Below the pieces are notes generated by a model, which saw nothing but the letters and a program-made list of their open reading frames with translations, did no database searches and was not told the DNA's origin. From Ascarosepion bandense (Eukaryota > Mollusca > Cephalopoda > Sepiida > Sepiidae): a stretch of DNA of 64,000 nt. Shown piece after piece: positions 20,826-31,756 of this stretch (positions are counted from its first letter, which is position 1; each line of letters starts with the position of its first letter). Location of the stretch: positions 15,102,501 to 15,166,500 of the forward strand of contig JBBBDQ010000191.1 of assembly GCA_037127315.1 (NCBI GenBank). The letters are read 5' to 3'. A program made the position numbers and the translations under genes.

Positions 20826-21314
20826 GCAGGTGGGACCGGGTTAGAAATATCTTCAGGCCGGGTAACCCAGTCTACTCGGGTTTTCTCCAGTTGAAGGTGT
20901 TATTATGTATAAAGACTTGACTTCCAAGTTGCTTTGACTGCCTCACCCTTCAAACATACAAAAAAAAAAAGACAACCCGCTCGACAACTGGCCATAATGC
21001 TTTCAAAGTAGACTCGCTCGTGAATAGAGATACACAGTGTATCAGCCCACAGGAAGCATGCCTAACTGGTTATGGTCAAGCAAATTATAAGCAAATCTAT
21101 GGTACTGCACTGGATATTTACTGTAGACAATCTTAATTCACCAAGACAAAACATGTATAAGTTGACACCTCCAATTAATTAAGATCATGAGCCATACCTG
21201 GTGGAGCATTTATTATTGTTATTAAGCTAATGTTCACCTAATACAAGGTCTATCAGTTACTCAATGTAGAAGGTTACTGAATGTGGTTGTTTTACGGACG
21301 TAAGAATTGTAGAT
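20826..21314. other. intergenic, no gene seen
   Basis: A CCGGGTAACCCAG...CTCCAGTTGAAGG stretch at 20860-20900 may be a worn SINE; otherwise nothing recognised. Confidence 0.4.
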
Positions 21315-21582
21315 TATACGTTTTTTCATTTTTTTTTTTGCTTTTTTTCTTTTTCTTCTTTTTCTTTTGTTTTTTTTTTGTTTGTTTATGCTTTCATTTT
21401 TTTTGCTTTTTTCTTTTTCTTTTGTTGTTTTGTTTACTTTTGTTTTTGTTTACTTTTGTTTTTGTTTACTTTTGTTTATTCTTCCTTTTTTTTGTTTTGT
21501 TTTGTTTTTTTGGTTTGTTTTTTCTTTTGTGTTGTTTCTTTTGTTATTTTTTTCTTTCATTTTTTTTTTTTTGTTTTTGTTT
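21315..21582. repeat. long T-rich low-complexity tract
   Basis: About 270 bases almost free of A, made of T runs with G or C interruptions (TTTTGTTTAC repeated). The Phe/Leu/Cys-rich frames here are artefacts. It directly precedes the 3' end of a minus-strand SINE-A copy, so it may be an expanded A-tail. Confidence 0.9.
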
Positions 21583-21930
21583 AGGGGCATATCAACCACT
21601 GTTTTTGTTTGAATTTTAACCCCTACCAGAAAAAAATTTAATTCCGAAATATAAATATTTTAAAATAGTTTTATGGCTTCAAATACAGATAAAATGTTTT
21701 GTTGGTTATTCTGCCTTAAAATGTACTGTTGCTAATTATACTATAGATATGTATCGTTGGCAATCTTTTTATATAAAAATGTATTGCTTGTATTTTTTAC
21801 TATAAAAGTGTATTTATATATTTTCATAGGGTTTTGGGGGTTCACTATTTGCCCATAGCTGGGACCATAACAGGTACTACCATCTCGGGTAAAGATTGAT
21901 CTGGGAACAACTGCAATTTGTTGCTGGGTG
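21583..21930 (-). mobile_element. SINE-A copy
   Basis: Minus strand carries GGTACTACC/GGTAGTACCTGTTATGG-type sequence, AGCTATGGGCAAATAGTGAA, CCCCCAAAACCC and the tail GTTGATATGCCCCTAAAC. Same family as 3866 and 51589. Confidence 0.65.
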
Positions 21931-22269
21931 TAGTTTATCATCAGATCTAAACTGCAGGATATGTGGGATATATAATGGAAGAGGTTAAGATTATTGTGGT
22001 CGGGTAGACATCTTTTACAAAGTGATAGGCTTGCAACATTGCGTCTCTGAAGAAATGGGTTGTAGGGTGGAAAACTCATCGCCTACACGGCCGCGTAAAT
22101 GCTTTTGAATTATTCAGCTCTACTTTTTTGTTTTGTTTTATGTGCTATAACGGTAGAGTACAACTTTTATAATGAACTATAATCATAATTATTTTTCTAA
22201 ATTCGGATTCAAAACCACAAAAGTTATTCGACGAACTCGAAAAGTACGAAGAAATGAAATTATTTATTT

Positions 22270-22575
22270 TCTTTTTATAATCAGTTCACCCCCAAGCAAG
22301 GTTAGACCACCACTGGTGTGCAGGGGGTTACTGTAAAAAAAAATGGGTTACTATCAAAAAAAATGTCGAAGAAAGGATAAGAGAAGGATTGGAATCAAGG
22401 AGAAAGAAGATGGCAATTGACGTTGCATTTAAGTTTTTAGAGATTGTGGCTACCAGGGGAGTCAGTAAACGAAAGAGAGTTCCAAAAACAGGAATCGCAA
22501 GAAAAGAAACTATTAAAGTAGAAGAGAAGGTTACATTTAACTATTTCGACGGTAAAAGGTGGTGAGCTTGATGCC
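22270..22575 (-). mobile_element. LINE-C 3' tail, minus orientation
   Basis: Minus strand ends with CTTGCTTGGGGGTGAACTGA; upstream it has the GGAACTCTCTTTCGTTTACT and TACCGTCGAAATAG segments shared with 53638-54205. Confidence 0.6.
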
Positions 22576-22584
22576 AATCTATTC

Positions 22585-22862
22585 GGTCACTTAATTGCTA
22601 TACGTGATACACGCTTACATGATCATATCTCTTTCGAGACATGACTGACTAGGCATGATTTTCCTGCGTTAGTTTGCTATTACTTTCTGCGGTAGACTGG
22701 TTTTTAACCAAGGCTATTCAACCCATAGCTTGAGAGAGAAGAGATAGATTAATAACTTTCTCAAGGGTATTTGTGTGTAAGTGAATGAAACCAATTTGAT
22801 TGGAATTCGAACTCTGCTCTCCAATTTCTCATTCCAAGCCGATATCCATTACACCACAACGT
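22585..22862 (-). mobile_element. SINE-1 (Ceph-type tRNA SINE)
   Basis: Minus strand: CGTTGTGGTGTAATGGATAT, AGTTCGAATTCC (B box), CATTCACTTACACAC body, and tail ACATGATC...AAGCGTGTATCACG..GGCA.TTAA. Near full length, some substitutions. Confidence 0.85.
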
Positions 22863-23177
22863 CTATCCATCTAGTAGCCCTCGTAAATATATGACCTTAT
22901 TATCTAAAACTTATTTGTCTACTGAAATAAAGCCCGGAAGTGGGCGAGCATCAGTTATCGGTTATAATGCTTTAAAACACGCAGTAGTCTAGAAGGCAGC
23001 CACTAGCACTCGCAAACTTCCAGAAGAGCTCCGAACATCGAAATATACCACATACAGAAAGTGGAACTCGTATATTGGTACTACTGTTAAAGATGCTGGA
23101 AAAAATCATCGGTTCATTTTACGGCTCCAGAAATTACCGTCCACCTGCCAGGCTCTATCTGCAAGAGTCATATCGGA

Positions 23178-23440
23178 CAGTCAGTTAAGTGCCATACGTG
23201 ATACACGCTTGGGCGATCATGTCTCGAAAGAAACATGACTGACTGGGCAGAAGATTATCCCACAGTAGGTTGCCATTAATTTTTGCGGTAGGCTACAGAA
23301 TCCAATCTGTCCTATTATTTAACCCATAACTGGAGGGAAGGGTATTTGCGCGTAGATGAGTGCAAGTAATTCAACTGGAATTCGAACTCGGCACCCTGAT
23401 TTGTTGTTTCGAGCCGATATCCACTGCACCACAACGCACA
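23178..23440 (-). mobile_element. SINE-1 copy with internal deletion
   Basis: Same family, with well-kept head (GTTGTGGTGCAGTGGATATC) and tail (AAGCGTGTATCACGTATGGC). Part of the body between the GTAGACTGG block and the ATTAATCC block is missing. Confidence 0.85.
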
Positions 23441-23937
23441 TACCAAACCAAAAATGAAGTTTTGCAGTTATATCTCGGCTGGTGCGTCTCTGTCAAGACT
23501 CGAAAGTGAGGACTGAGTTAAAAAGCGATTAAGTGGCCTTGTGGGTGATTAATTATTTCCCATCTGAAGCGTCATTCCCGCAAATGAAAAGTTGCTAGCT
23601 TCTAGCTACTCTATTGCTATTGCCATGACAAAAGTTTGGACGAGTTCCACTTGTTCAGACCTTCACAGCTAGGACCCGCCATGCCAACTCCTTATTCTCT
23701 TGGTATTCTATTGGCAAAGCGGACGTTTTGTTCAAACAGCGTTTTCACTAGAACTGTTATTCTGTAGAAAAGGCTCTTGTGCAGACGCTTCCACTATCAA
23801 TACAATCCTAACTTCTTGAGTCAACTGTTAACTATTTTATATATCTTCATAATATACACGTCTGACTTACGCCCTTTACATCCTTACAAAATCCTCATTT
23901 AGTATTCCTCTACATTGAATAGCAATAAAAATTGCAC

Positions 23938-24242
23938 CAGTAAGTTAAGTGCCATAGGTGATACACGCTTTAGGCGATCATGTCTCGAAAGAGACATGAC
24001 TGACTGGGCAAAAGATTATCCCACAGTAGGTTGCCATTGCTTTCTGCAGTAGACTGGTTGCCAGCCATAGTTACAGAACCCAATCTGTCTTATTATTTAA
24101 TCCATAACTGGAGGGAAGAGACGGATTAATACCATTCCCAAGGGTATTTGTGCGTAAGTGAATGCTAGGAATTCAACTGGAATTCGAACTCGGTTTCCCG
24201 ATTTGTCGTTCCGAGTCGATTTCCACTGCACTACAACGCACA
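23938..24242 (-). mobile_element. SINE-1 full-length copy
   Basis: Complete tRNA-like head, B box AGTTCGAATTCC, body and tail. Flanks AAAATTGCA and AAAATTGTA may be an imperfect target-site duplication. Confidence 0.88.
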
Positions 24243-24763
24243 TCTTAGAAAATTGTATATGCTTTTGAAATATACTGGAGTTTTCAAGAGGTTTCCCTAC
24301 TTAATAAAAATTAAATGCTTTTGTATCCGATCAATGCATCTGTTTAAGCAAAGTTTAATCTCGGACTACCCGGCGAGGATTGAACACTCTTTTAATGTCT
24401 TTCACGTGTATACGTTCCGATAATTTGAACAGGTGGGTTAATATATATACCTGTCATCTTACTCGGCGTTTTTTTCTCCGGACAGTTTCACTCATCTCTC
24501 AAAATCACTCCACCAGGAAATAAAGAATTTCCATGATTTATTTTTTCATTTCTTGTTTCTGCTCTTAAATTCCCAGAACTTTTGGGTAACGTACTACCGC
24601 CAGTTCAGTAGACTCACAAATAGTGAAGAAAGTCGCAAGAAATGATTTGAGTGTTTGAAACAGTTTTCCATTTTGCTATGTATTTTAAAAGATAGATCGC
24701 CTATGTATAAATTGTGACGTCTCTATATCTAGTCCTTTTATATTTATATAAAATTGTACATTA

Positions 24764-25056
24764 GGTCAGTTAAGTGCCATACTTAATACACGCTTGGGCG
24801 ATCGTGTCTCTAAAGAGACATGACTGACTGACAAGAAGATTTTCCTAAAGTAGACTGTCATTACTTTATGCGGTAGACTGGTTGCCAACCTGTCTATACA
24901 ACCCAATCTGTCAATATGTTTAACCTACAGGCGAAGGGGGAAGCGACGGTTTAATACCTTTCTCAAGTGAATGCAACAAATTCAATTGGAATTTGAACTC
25001 GGCTCTCAAATTTCACGTTCCGAGTCGATATCCACTGCACCACAGCGCACATTCAT
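24764..25056 (-). mobile_element. SINE-1 full-length copy with 10-bp target duplication
   Basis: TTGTACATTA at 24754-24763 is repeated exactly at 25057-25066 and bounds the element, proving a target-primed insertion. Head GCGCTGTGGTGCAGTGGATA; tail ends ACTTAACTGACC. Confidence 0.92.
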
Positions 25057-25066
25057 TTGTACATTA

Positions 25067-25395
25067 ACTATCCTTTTTATATATTTCTCTGAAACTGCAC
25101 ATTATCTACCTCTGTTCATATCTATCTAATATTGCAATTAATGAAGGAAATAGTTGCACGTTGACCTTTCATAGCCTGTGGTTAGTACCGGAGCCAGTAT
25201 AAAAGACAGAATTTCGAATGCTGATTTTCAAGTCAACCAAATTATCCTTTGAAGATTGGTCCAACGGATTCTTTCACTTCAGCAAAAGTAAATAAATCAT
25301 GCATTTATAAAATTTGTGGCACATACACAGAATAAAAATTTAAAACGTGCCACCTAAAATGACGGGTATTTGAAATGTGCTGGTGAAGCAAATGC
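25067..25395. other. intergenic, no feature seen
   Basis: AT-rich single-copy-looking sequence without a recognisable frame. Confidence 0.5.
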
Positions 25396-25399
25396 AACC

Positions 25400-25717
25400 A
25401 AGATTTTGTATGCTACAGTTTGTGGGTAATTAGCAAGGTAATTATTCGAATGAGCTCTTTGCCTAGACTTGATGAATTTAAACGCTGTCCTAGATTACCA
25501 ACAAGTTCTCCTCAGTTTAGTTATATTGTCTATATATTTAATGTTAACAGTTTCTTTTCTTTTACTTCTCGCTTGTGGAACTTTCGTCTGGTTTTTTGCT
25601 TTCCAGACTATCGTTATCTACTACCTTCCTGACTTTTCTATTCGCTCCCCAATAATGCTTCTGATTTTTAATTCTATCTATTTTAGTGGCTTTACTGCCT
25701 TGCATGGGGTAAATTCG

Positions 25718-25722
<5 letters not shown>
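25400..25722 (+). pseudogene. LINE-C C-terminus and tail
   Basis: CRNYSNELFA-like start, then SFSFTSRLWNFRLVFCFPDY (usual form FFPRTARLWNSLP..FPDSYNL) and the tail TTACTGCCTTGCATGGGGTA. Ends at a TA run (25724-25750). Confidence 0.6.
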
Positions 25723-25723
<1 letters not shown>

Positions 25724-25754
<31 letters not shown>

Positions 25755-25893
25755 ATCCGCAGACAGATCTGTTTCGCCGTATCACAGCTCATCAGTACGG
25801 TTAGACTCCGATTGCTTTTTTTACCCAGGATTGAAACCCGACCGAAATGGCGTCAGTCGGCGACTCTACCCCTGGGCTATGGGCGTTCGGTGG
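25724..25893 (-). mobile_element. SINE family 2 copy with TA run at its 3' end
   Basis: Minus strand: GCCCATAGCCCAGGGGTAGA (A-box region), GGTTTCAATCCTGGGTA (B box), then GATGAGCTGTGATACGGCGA and GGATGACTATATATATA. Three other copies share the last block and the TA end, so TA repeats look like part of this family's 3' end. Confidence 0.75.
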
Positions 25894-25956
25894 AAGTAGG
25901 CAGACTTTTTAGCGCATATCATTATACGCGCCCAATAGCTAGAGCGCTCTAAGAAA

Positions 25957-26004
<48 letters not shown>

Positions 26005-26007
<3 letters not shown>

Positions 26008-26745
26008 GAGTACTGGATTGTTATGTGATGTCTGTCCTTCAATATGGCAGCAAATTCTGGACAAGCTCATCAAAAAGAGAAGGAAAGACTTGAAGCAACC
26101 GAAATGTGGTTCTACAAAAGGATTCTGAAGATACCATGGACGGAACACGCGAGCAACAACGACAAGAGGATAGATACAAGAAGAAAATTGATACTTAACA
26201 TAAAAAAAAAGACAGCTGCGGTTTTTGGGACACGTGAATATCGGCTCGGAACGAGAAATCGGGGAGCTGAGTTCGAATTCCAGCTGAATTCCTTGCATTC
26301 ACTTACGCACAAATATCCTTGGGAAAGATTTTAATCCGCCTCTTCCCTCCAGTTATGGATTAAATGACAGGACAGATTGGGTTCTAATGCCTTGGCTGGT
26401 AACCAGTCTACCACAGAAAGTAATGGCAACCTACTGTGGGATAATCTTCTGACCAGTCAGTCATGTCTCTTTCCCGACATGATCGCCTAAGCGTGTATCA
26501 CGTATGGCACTTAATTGACTGCATGAGAAAGGAGAACTTGGAGAACCTGATGCTCACGAAACAGAGAGAAAGAGAGACAAGAGAAAGCAACGCATGACAT
26601 AGTTAATGAACTTGAGCAGATGGATGGTAGAGCGGGAATTGAGTGGGATAACATGAGACGGGTTATTAAGACCGACAATGGATATGGAGATGTGGAGAGC
26701 CATGATTACCTACGTCCTGAAGGGCCACTGCACACAGAAGAATAT
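26005..26745 (+). pseudogene. LINE-B C-terminal region interrupted by SINE-1
   Basis: ERLEATEMWFYKRILKIPWT, EHASNNDKRIDTRRKLILNI and FLGH lie before the insertion; MRKENLENLMLT and MEMWRAMITYVLKGHC follow it. Removing 26238-26522 restores the usual FLGHVMRKE order, so the SINE landed in an already present LINE. Confidence 0.75.
26238..26522 (+). mobile_element. SINE-1 inserted in LINE-B
   Basis: ATATCGGCTCGGAACGAGAA head (5' end missing the first 14 or so bases), AGTTCGAATTCC B box, full body and tail to GGCACTTAATTGACTG. Confidence 0.88.
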
Positions 26746-27289
26746 ATGAAACAAGGCTTGTTAAATTCAACGAGACAAGGTTTTTCTGTTTATATATTTA
26801 TTCTATTTTCCAGTTTTAAAATTAGTTATTAAGTATCCATTTTTTTCCCTTTGCGATTATTTATATTATATTCATTTGGATTTATATTAAAAATTTGGAA
26901 AGCATTAAACAGAATCCTTGTTTGAATTAAACAAGACTTTTTTAACGGAATTTTTACTGTGTAAATATGCTCTATATATAGATATAGATAATTGTTATAA
27001 CTCGTTTCAAACGGCTATAATATAAAGTCTTACTTAAGCACTCGCAGGAGATACACTGAAGACTGACTCCAACGAATTTTTCAAATACACTAGAGTTCTT
27101 TATTTAAACGTCTCGACTAGTTCATTTAGTTCACAACAACAGTATAGGTTGGAATCAACACTGCTTGAATGTCAATTTCACGAACTGAGGCGTAAAACTG
27201 ATAGTCACTATACACTGTTGATTCCTGTGCCCAAACAGTCTGTCTGTAGACGCTCCAACATTGTTCAGTCTTTCGCTAGATATAAAGTA
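26746..27289. other. intergenic, no gene seen
   Basis: AT-rich. The stretch 27000-27280 is less AT-biased and has an inverted AATAAAG but no confirmed LTR. Confidence 0.45.
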
Positions 27290-28090
27290 ATCTATCTCTC
27301 TATCTCAATTTGATCCTTATCTATCTCTCTATCTCAATTTGATCCTTATCTATCTCTCTGTCTCAATTTGATCCTTATCTATCTCTCTGTCTCAATGTGA
27401 TCCTTATCTATCTCTCTGTCTCAATGTGATCCTTATCTATCTCTCTGTCTCAATGTGATCCTTATCTATCTCTCTGTCTCAATGTGATCCTTATCTATCT
27501 CTCTGTCTCAATGTGATCCTTATCTATCTCTCTGTCTCAATGTGATCCTTATCTATCTCTCTGTCTCAATGTGATCCTTATCTATCTCTCTGTCTCAATG
27601 TGATCCTTATCTATCTCTCTGTCTCAATGTGATCCTTATCTATCTCTCTGTCTCAATGTGATCCTTATCTATCTCTCTGTCTCAATGTGATCCTTATCTA
27701 TCTCTCTGTCTCAATGTGATCCTTATCTATCTCTCTGTCTCAATGTGATCCTTATCTATCTCTCTGTCTCAATGTGATCCTTATCTATCTCTCTGTCTCA
27801 ATGTGATCCTTATCTATCTCTCTGTCTCAATGTGATCCTTATCTATCTCTCTGTCTCAATGTGATCCTTATCTATCTCTCTGTCTCAATGTGATCCTTAT
27901 CTATCTCTCTGTCTCAATGTGATCCTTATCTATCTCTCTGTCTCAATGTGATCCTTATCTATCTCTCTGTCTCAATGTGATCCTTATCTATCTCTCTGTC
28001 TCAATGTGATCCTTATCTATCTCTCTGTCTCAATGTGATCCTTATCTATCTCTCTGTCTCAATGTGATCCTTATCTATCTCTCTGTCTCT
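27290..28090. repeat. 29-bp minisatellite, 27 units
   Basis: The GATCC of each unit recurs every 29 bases from 27312 to 28066. Units 1-2 carry CTATCTCAATTTG, unit 3 CTGTCTCAATTTG, and units 4-27 CTGTCTCAATGTG with no visible differences. The unit looks like a TCTA/TCTC microsatellite plus CAATGTGATCCTTA. The homogeneity suggests recent expansion from the left-edge variants. Confidence 0.97.
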
Positions 28091-28134
28091 ATATATATAT
28101 ATCTAGATAGAGATAGATAATGTTTTTTCAAGGG

Positions 28135-28205
28135 GCTTAGATTTGAACCTGATACAAGTATTTTGCATCCCGCACGTAACGCAGTTAATTGCTACGTGGT
28201 CTTAA
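28135..28205 (-). mobile_element. tRNA-like SINE head fragment
   Basis: Minus strand GACCACGTAGCAATTAACTG (A-box-like) and TATCAGGTTCAAATCTAAG (B box), spaced as in a tRNA-derived head. No intact cloverleaf. Confidence 0.35.
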
Positions 28206-29218
28206 GTATGTCAGCACAGAAATTGTTAAAACTATCCTTGTATAAAGCACAACATAGGGAGCAAATATATCTCGTGTATATCATGGATATTTGAAGCCGT
28301 GGACCTGAAGGAGCTCATCTATTTTCATCTTGATCCGAGGGTCATTCAATCATATTGTTCGCACGAACGCAGGCTAGAAAAGAGCGTGGTCAAGATGACA
28401 TGTTTTAAGAAAAAAAGTATGACAATAGCTTTATCACTCAACTTAATTCTTGGAAATGTTTTTGTAGGGCCAAGCGATTCGAACTGTGGCTTTGATAATC
28501 TTCAAGAATACATCCAATGTTAATTTCTTGTCCTTTCAGCACAAATTCAGAAGGATTAATAGAGATATAAACAAATAGATTTATAATACACATGCACACG
28601 TACACACACGCAGAATGTCTACCGCCAATAACCCTTACTTTTTAACGTTATTGTAGATGGAAGATGAGCAGAAATCTGACAAAAAAAATGGCATCTTACT
28701 TGAAAATGCGGACGAAGCAATGACATTTCTATTACATCTTTTGACATCTATTAGCGCTTGCTAAATATTTACGGTGAACAAACAGTGAATGTAATCACGG
28801 CTAAATTGTGAAAAATAAAGACAGTGATATATGTAAAAAGCCATGTTCGGGGTGGGCGAAAACAGTTGTCAAGCTACGAAATTCATAACTCTTGTTCATC
28901 ACTACGAAAATGCATAGCCAAATACTATGTGAGGGGAAAAATCGTGTTTCGTAGCTTAAAACTGCCATATCAAATAGTGTTGATGCGCTCCCTGTACCTG
29001 TTGTAATTTCTATGAAAATAAATTGTCGGAATTACTTTGAGGGCGTCCATCACATGCACAAATTATGCATGCATGCTTGCGTGCGTGCGTGCGTGTACCC
29101 GGATATATCAATAGATCCTGCTACCTGACATTTAGTTATTAACTGAATCTAAGAGGAAATTCTTAGTGCACAGTATTCAGTCTGTGATTGATATTCACAG
29201 CTGAATAACAGAATGGAT
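28206..29218. other. intergenic, short (GCGT)n
   Basis: No gene recognised. TGCATGC/GCGTGCGT repeats at 29062-29092. Confidence 0.5.
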
Positions 29219-29465
29219 GTTTTTTTTTGTTTTGTTTTTTTTGTTTTTTTTTGTTGTTTTTTTTTTGTTTTTTTTTAATCATATCACCCCGAGCAAGGCG
29301 GTAACGCCACTGATGTGCAGGGGTCTACGTAAGATTGAAAATATTTGGAAAAGAGAAAGCCGGAAACTACATCCTAAACAGGGAACAAGGGATGAGCCTC
29401 TACACCTGTACAATAGACGTGGGTGGAGTGTGAACCGGGTGATAGACTAAACTATCTACACCAAT
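29219..29465 (-). mobile_element. LINE 3' tail, minus orientation
   Basis: A T(n)G tract (A-tail) then TCACCCCGAGCAAGGCGGTA, and on to GGTGATAGACTAAACTATCT. Same tail as 5345 and 34440, without the internal duplication. Confidence 0.7.
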
Positions 29466-29494
29466 TGTGATGAATATTATTTGTTATGGTGGTT

Positions 29495-29570
29495 TTCCAA
29501 GCTTAGACGTGGTAAAAAACATGGGACACCCAGTGAGGATCGAACTCACAGATTACTTGTTATATACAAT
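29495..29570 (-). mobile_element. SINE family 3 fragment
   Basis: Minus strand GTGAGTTCGATCCTCACTGG (B box) then ACCACGTCTAAGC, matching 46640-46830. Confidence 0.55.
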
Positions 29571-29620
29571 AAAAGCTTTTCCATTTTTAGGCGAAAGACA
29601 TGTTGCTGTAGCTTCATTCA

Positions 29621-29623
<3 letters not shown>

Positions 29624-29656
<33 letters not shown>

Positions 29657-29722
29657 GGGTGGGTGCGCGCGCATTAGAATCCCAGTCGAGTTATTGCATT
29701 GACTTACTCTCCATTAATATGA
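29624..29722 (+). repeat. (TA)n plus SINE-1 fragment
   Basis: TA run to 29653, GT/GC-rich joint, then AATCCCAGTCGAGTTATTGC and ATTGACTTACT, a short remnant of the SINE-1 B box and body. Confidence 0.5.
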
Positions 29723-30118
29723 AGAAAACAAACGGACTGATGTGGATTCATTTTAAAGTTTAAAAAAAAGAGGCGTTTATTTCAAACACAAGTATCCGCT
29801 AAAATAATTATATTTAAAAAAAATACAACTGCATATTCCCACCATAAAATATATACATTATTGTGTATATTTATGGGCGATGATGCTATTAGATTTTACT
29901 AAGAGGAATCGTTGTTAACTCGACTTGGATTTGAACTCATGACTGAAAAGAGAGGTAGCTGATAATTTGTTTCTATTTCATGAAATGTGTAGTAAAAGTA
30001 CAACTGGAAACTTCGAAACTAAATTACATATAAATTAATGCACGTGTTTCTGTATCTTGCTTTCTCTCTTCATAAATTTCTCACATTAACTGTAATAAAG
30101 ATTACAACTATTCTTCTT
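29723..30118. other. intergenic with worn SINE pieces
   Basis: GGATTTGAACTCATGAC at 29925-29945 is B-box-like on the minus strand; 29773-29840 is SINE-L-like. No gene. Confidence 0.4.
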
Positions 30119-30345
30119 CTTCTATGTGCCCTGTCCCTTCAGGACGTAGGCGATCATGGATCTCCACGTCTCCCTATCCCTTGTGGCTCTTAGTATGTTT
30201 GCTCCTGTTGCTCCTGGCAACCCCCGTTCCGTCATCCACCTGATCAGACCCTGCACATATGTTATCCGCTGCCTTCCTCTGTCTCTCCTTCCTTCTATCT
30301 GACCAGTCAGTATCAGGTTCTCCACGCTTTCCTTCCTCATTGCAT
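30119..30345 (-). pseudogene. LINE-B C-terminal fragment
   Basis: AMRKESVENLILTGQIEGRR, GRQRITYVQGLIRWMTERGL and TWRSMIAYVLKGQGT form one open frame, the best-preserved copy of this end segment. A stop follows directly, the natural ORF2 end. Confidence 0.75.
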
Positions 30346-30469
30346 AAGCATTAAACAATAAAATATAAATCTAACAACAGTAATTTTTATCAAATTTAAG
30401 AACAAGAGCAAAAACGACACGATAACACATATTTACACAGGAAAAATTTCTGTCCAAATTCTCTCTTGC

Positions 30470-30590
30470 GCCTCTACTTGGTGTAATGGTTAGCAATCTT
30501 GTCTCGCTAGAACTTATTACAACTGAGTAGTGAGTTCGTTGCTCACTGGGTAGCCCAAACTTTAGGCCTTGTGCCACATCTAACGGGCGC
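30470..30590 (+). mobile_element. SINE family 3 copy
   Basis: TTGGTGTAATGGTTAGCAAT (A box), GAGTTCGTTGCTCACTGGGT (B-box region); homologous to 46640-46830 inverted. Confidence 0.6.
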
Positions 30591-30835
30591 TTAGAAAATC
30601 AACTCTCTCTCATATAACAGAGAAAGACAAATATAAATATATGGCACGCACAAATACATATGAATATTTATACGGGAGAAACATCAATAATTTTATGACT
30701 TAATTATAAAGATATTTATTTTACATATTAAATATGTAATTTTAAACATAATCCTTGTAAATGCACTTAATTCAATAAGGAATATTAACTATATTTATCG
30801 AATATTAAGCAAATCTATCTCGGGTTAACATTTTC

Positions 30836-31756
30836 GGCTGACATGAAGAAGAATGACTACATTCAATCCATTGCCAGGTCACCTGCTAAGAAAGTTGGTT
30901 CACTGTGTAGGATGAGATGATTTTTCTCGCTAGAATCTTTTACATATCATTGTCTACCATTCGCCCATTCTTAGAATATTGCTGCTATTTATTTAGAGAT
31001 TCTTGATAAAATCCAAAGAAGAATCTGCAATATTATTGGTCTTGACTTGCGTCTCGGCTTCAGTCACTTTCCCACTGCCGTAAAGTTACTTCCCTTTTCT
31101 ATAAATATTTTCATGGTAATTGTTCGGATGAGCTCTTCGCTATAGTATCTAGAGTTCATTAATTTAAATGCAGTACTATGTGCGCCGTGGTGCAGTGGAT
31201 ATCGGCTAGGAACAAGAAATTGGGGAGTCGAGTTCGAATTCCAGTTGAATTCGTTGCATTCACTTACGCGCAAATACCCTTGGAAAAGGTATTAATCCGT
31301 CTCTTCCCCCCAGTTATGGCTTAAATAAGACAGTTGATTCTGGTAACCGCAGAAAGTAATGGCAACCTACTGCGGGATAATCTTCTGCCAGTCTCTTTCG
31401 AGACATGATCGTCCAAGCGTGTATTACGTATGGCACTTAATTGACTTACTAGATTAGCAACACTGTCTCATCAGTTTATAGTTCAGTTGGCTAGATGTAA
31501 CCGTAAATTCTATGCTGACAGTTTCTTTTCTTGCACTCCTCACTTATGGAACTCTCTTCCGGCTCTATGCTTTCCAGCCAACTTTGATCTACAAAATTTA
31601 GACGCAATTTCAATCGTTATCTACTCTCATCTTGATTATTTTTCTATCGTTCTTGCTCCTTCATAAGATTTTCTGTTTTCTAATTCTTTCACACCCAGTA
31701 ACCCTTTGTGTTTTAGTGGTTTAAATGCCTTGCTTGGGGTGAATTCGATTAACATA
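30836..31756 (+). pseudogene. LINE-C C-terminus split by SINE-1
   Basis: Before the SINE: FLIKSKEESAILLVLTCVSA-type and YKYFHGNCSDELFA. After it: SFLALLTYGTLFRLYAFQPT (out of frame form of LWNSLP) and the tail GCCTTGCTTGGGGTGAATTC. The host word GCAGTACTAGATT is split at TACTA by the SINE. Confidence 0.7.
31179..31446 (+). mobile_element. SINE-1 inserted in LINE-C
   Basis: Head GCGCCGTGGTGCAGTGGATA, AGTTCGAATTCC, body, tail to TGGCACTTAATTGACT. TACTA at 31174-31178 and 31447-31451 is the probable target-site duplication. Confidence 0.9.

Larger units (their letters stand above)
22863..24753. other. spacers between clustered SINEs
   Basis: The gaps 22863-23177, 23441-23937 and 24243-24753 hold no gene or repeat I can name. 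Confidence 0.5.

Noticed and set aside
21281..21619. Phe/Leu/Cys-rich 'membrane protein' frames
   Set aside because: Three overlapping frames are all open because the DNA is a T-rich low-complexity tract.
27000..27289. Long terminal repeat of an LTR retrotransposon
   Set aside because: No paired copy, primer-binding site or polypurine tract found.
27290..28090. CRISPR-like array of about 29-bp repeats
   Set aside because: Units are contiguous with no variable spacers; it is a minisatellite in animal-like DNA.
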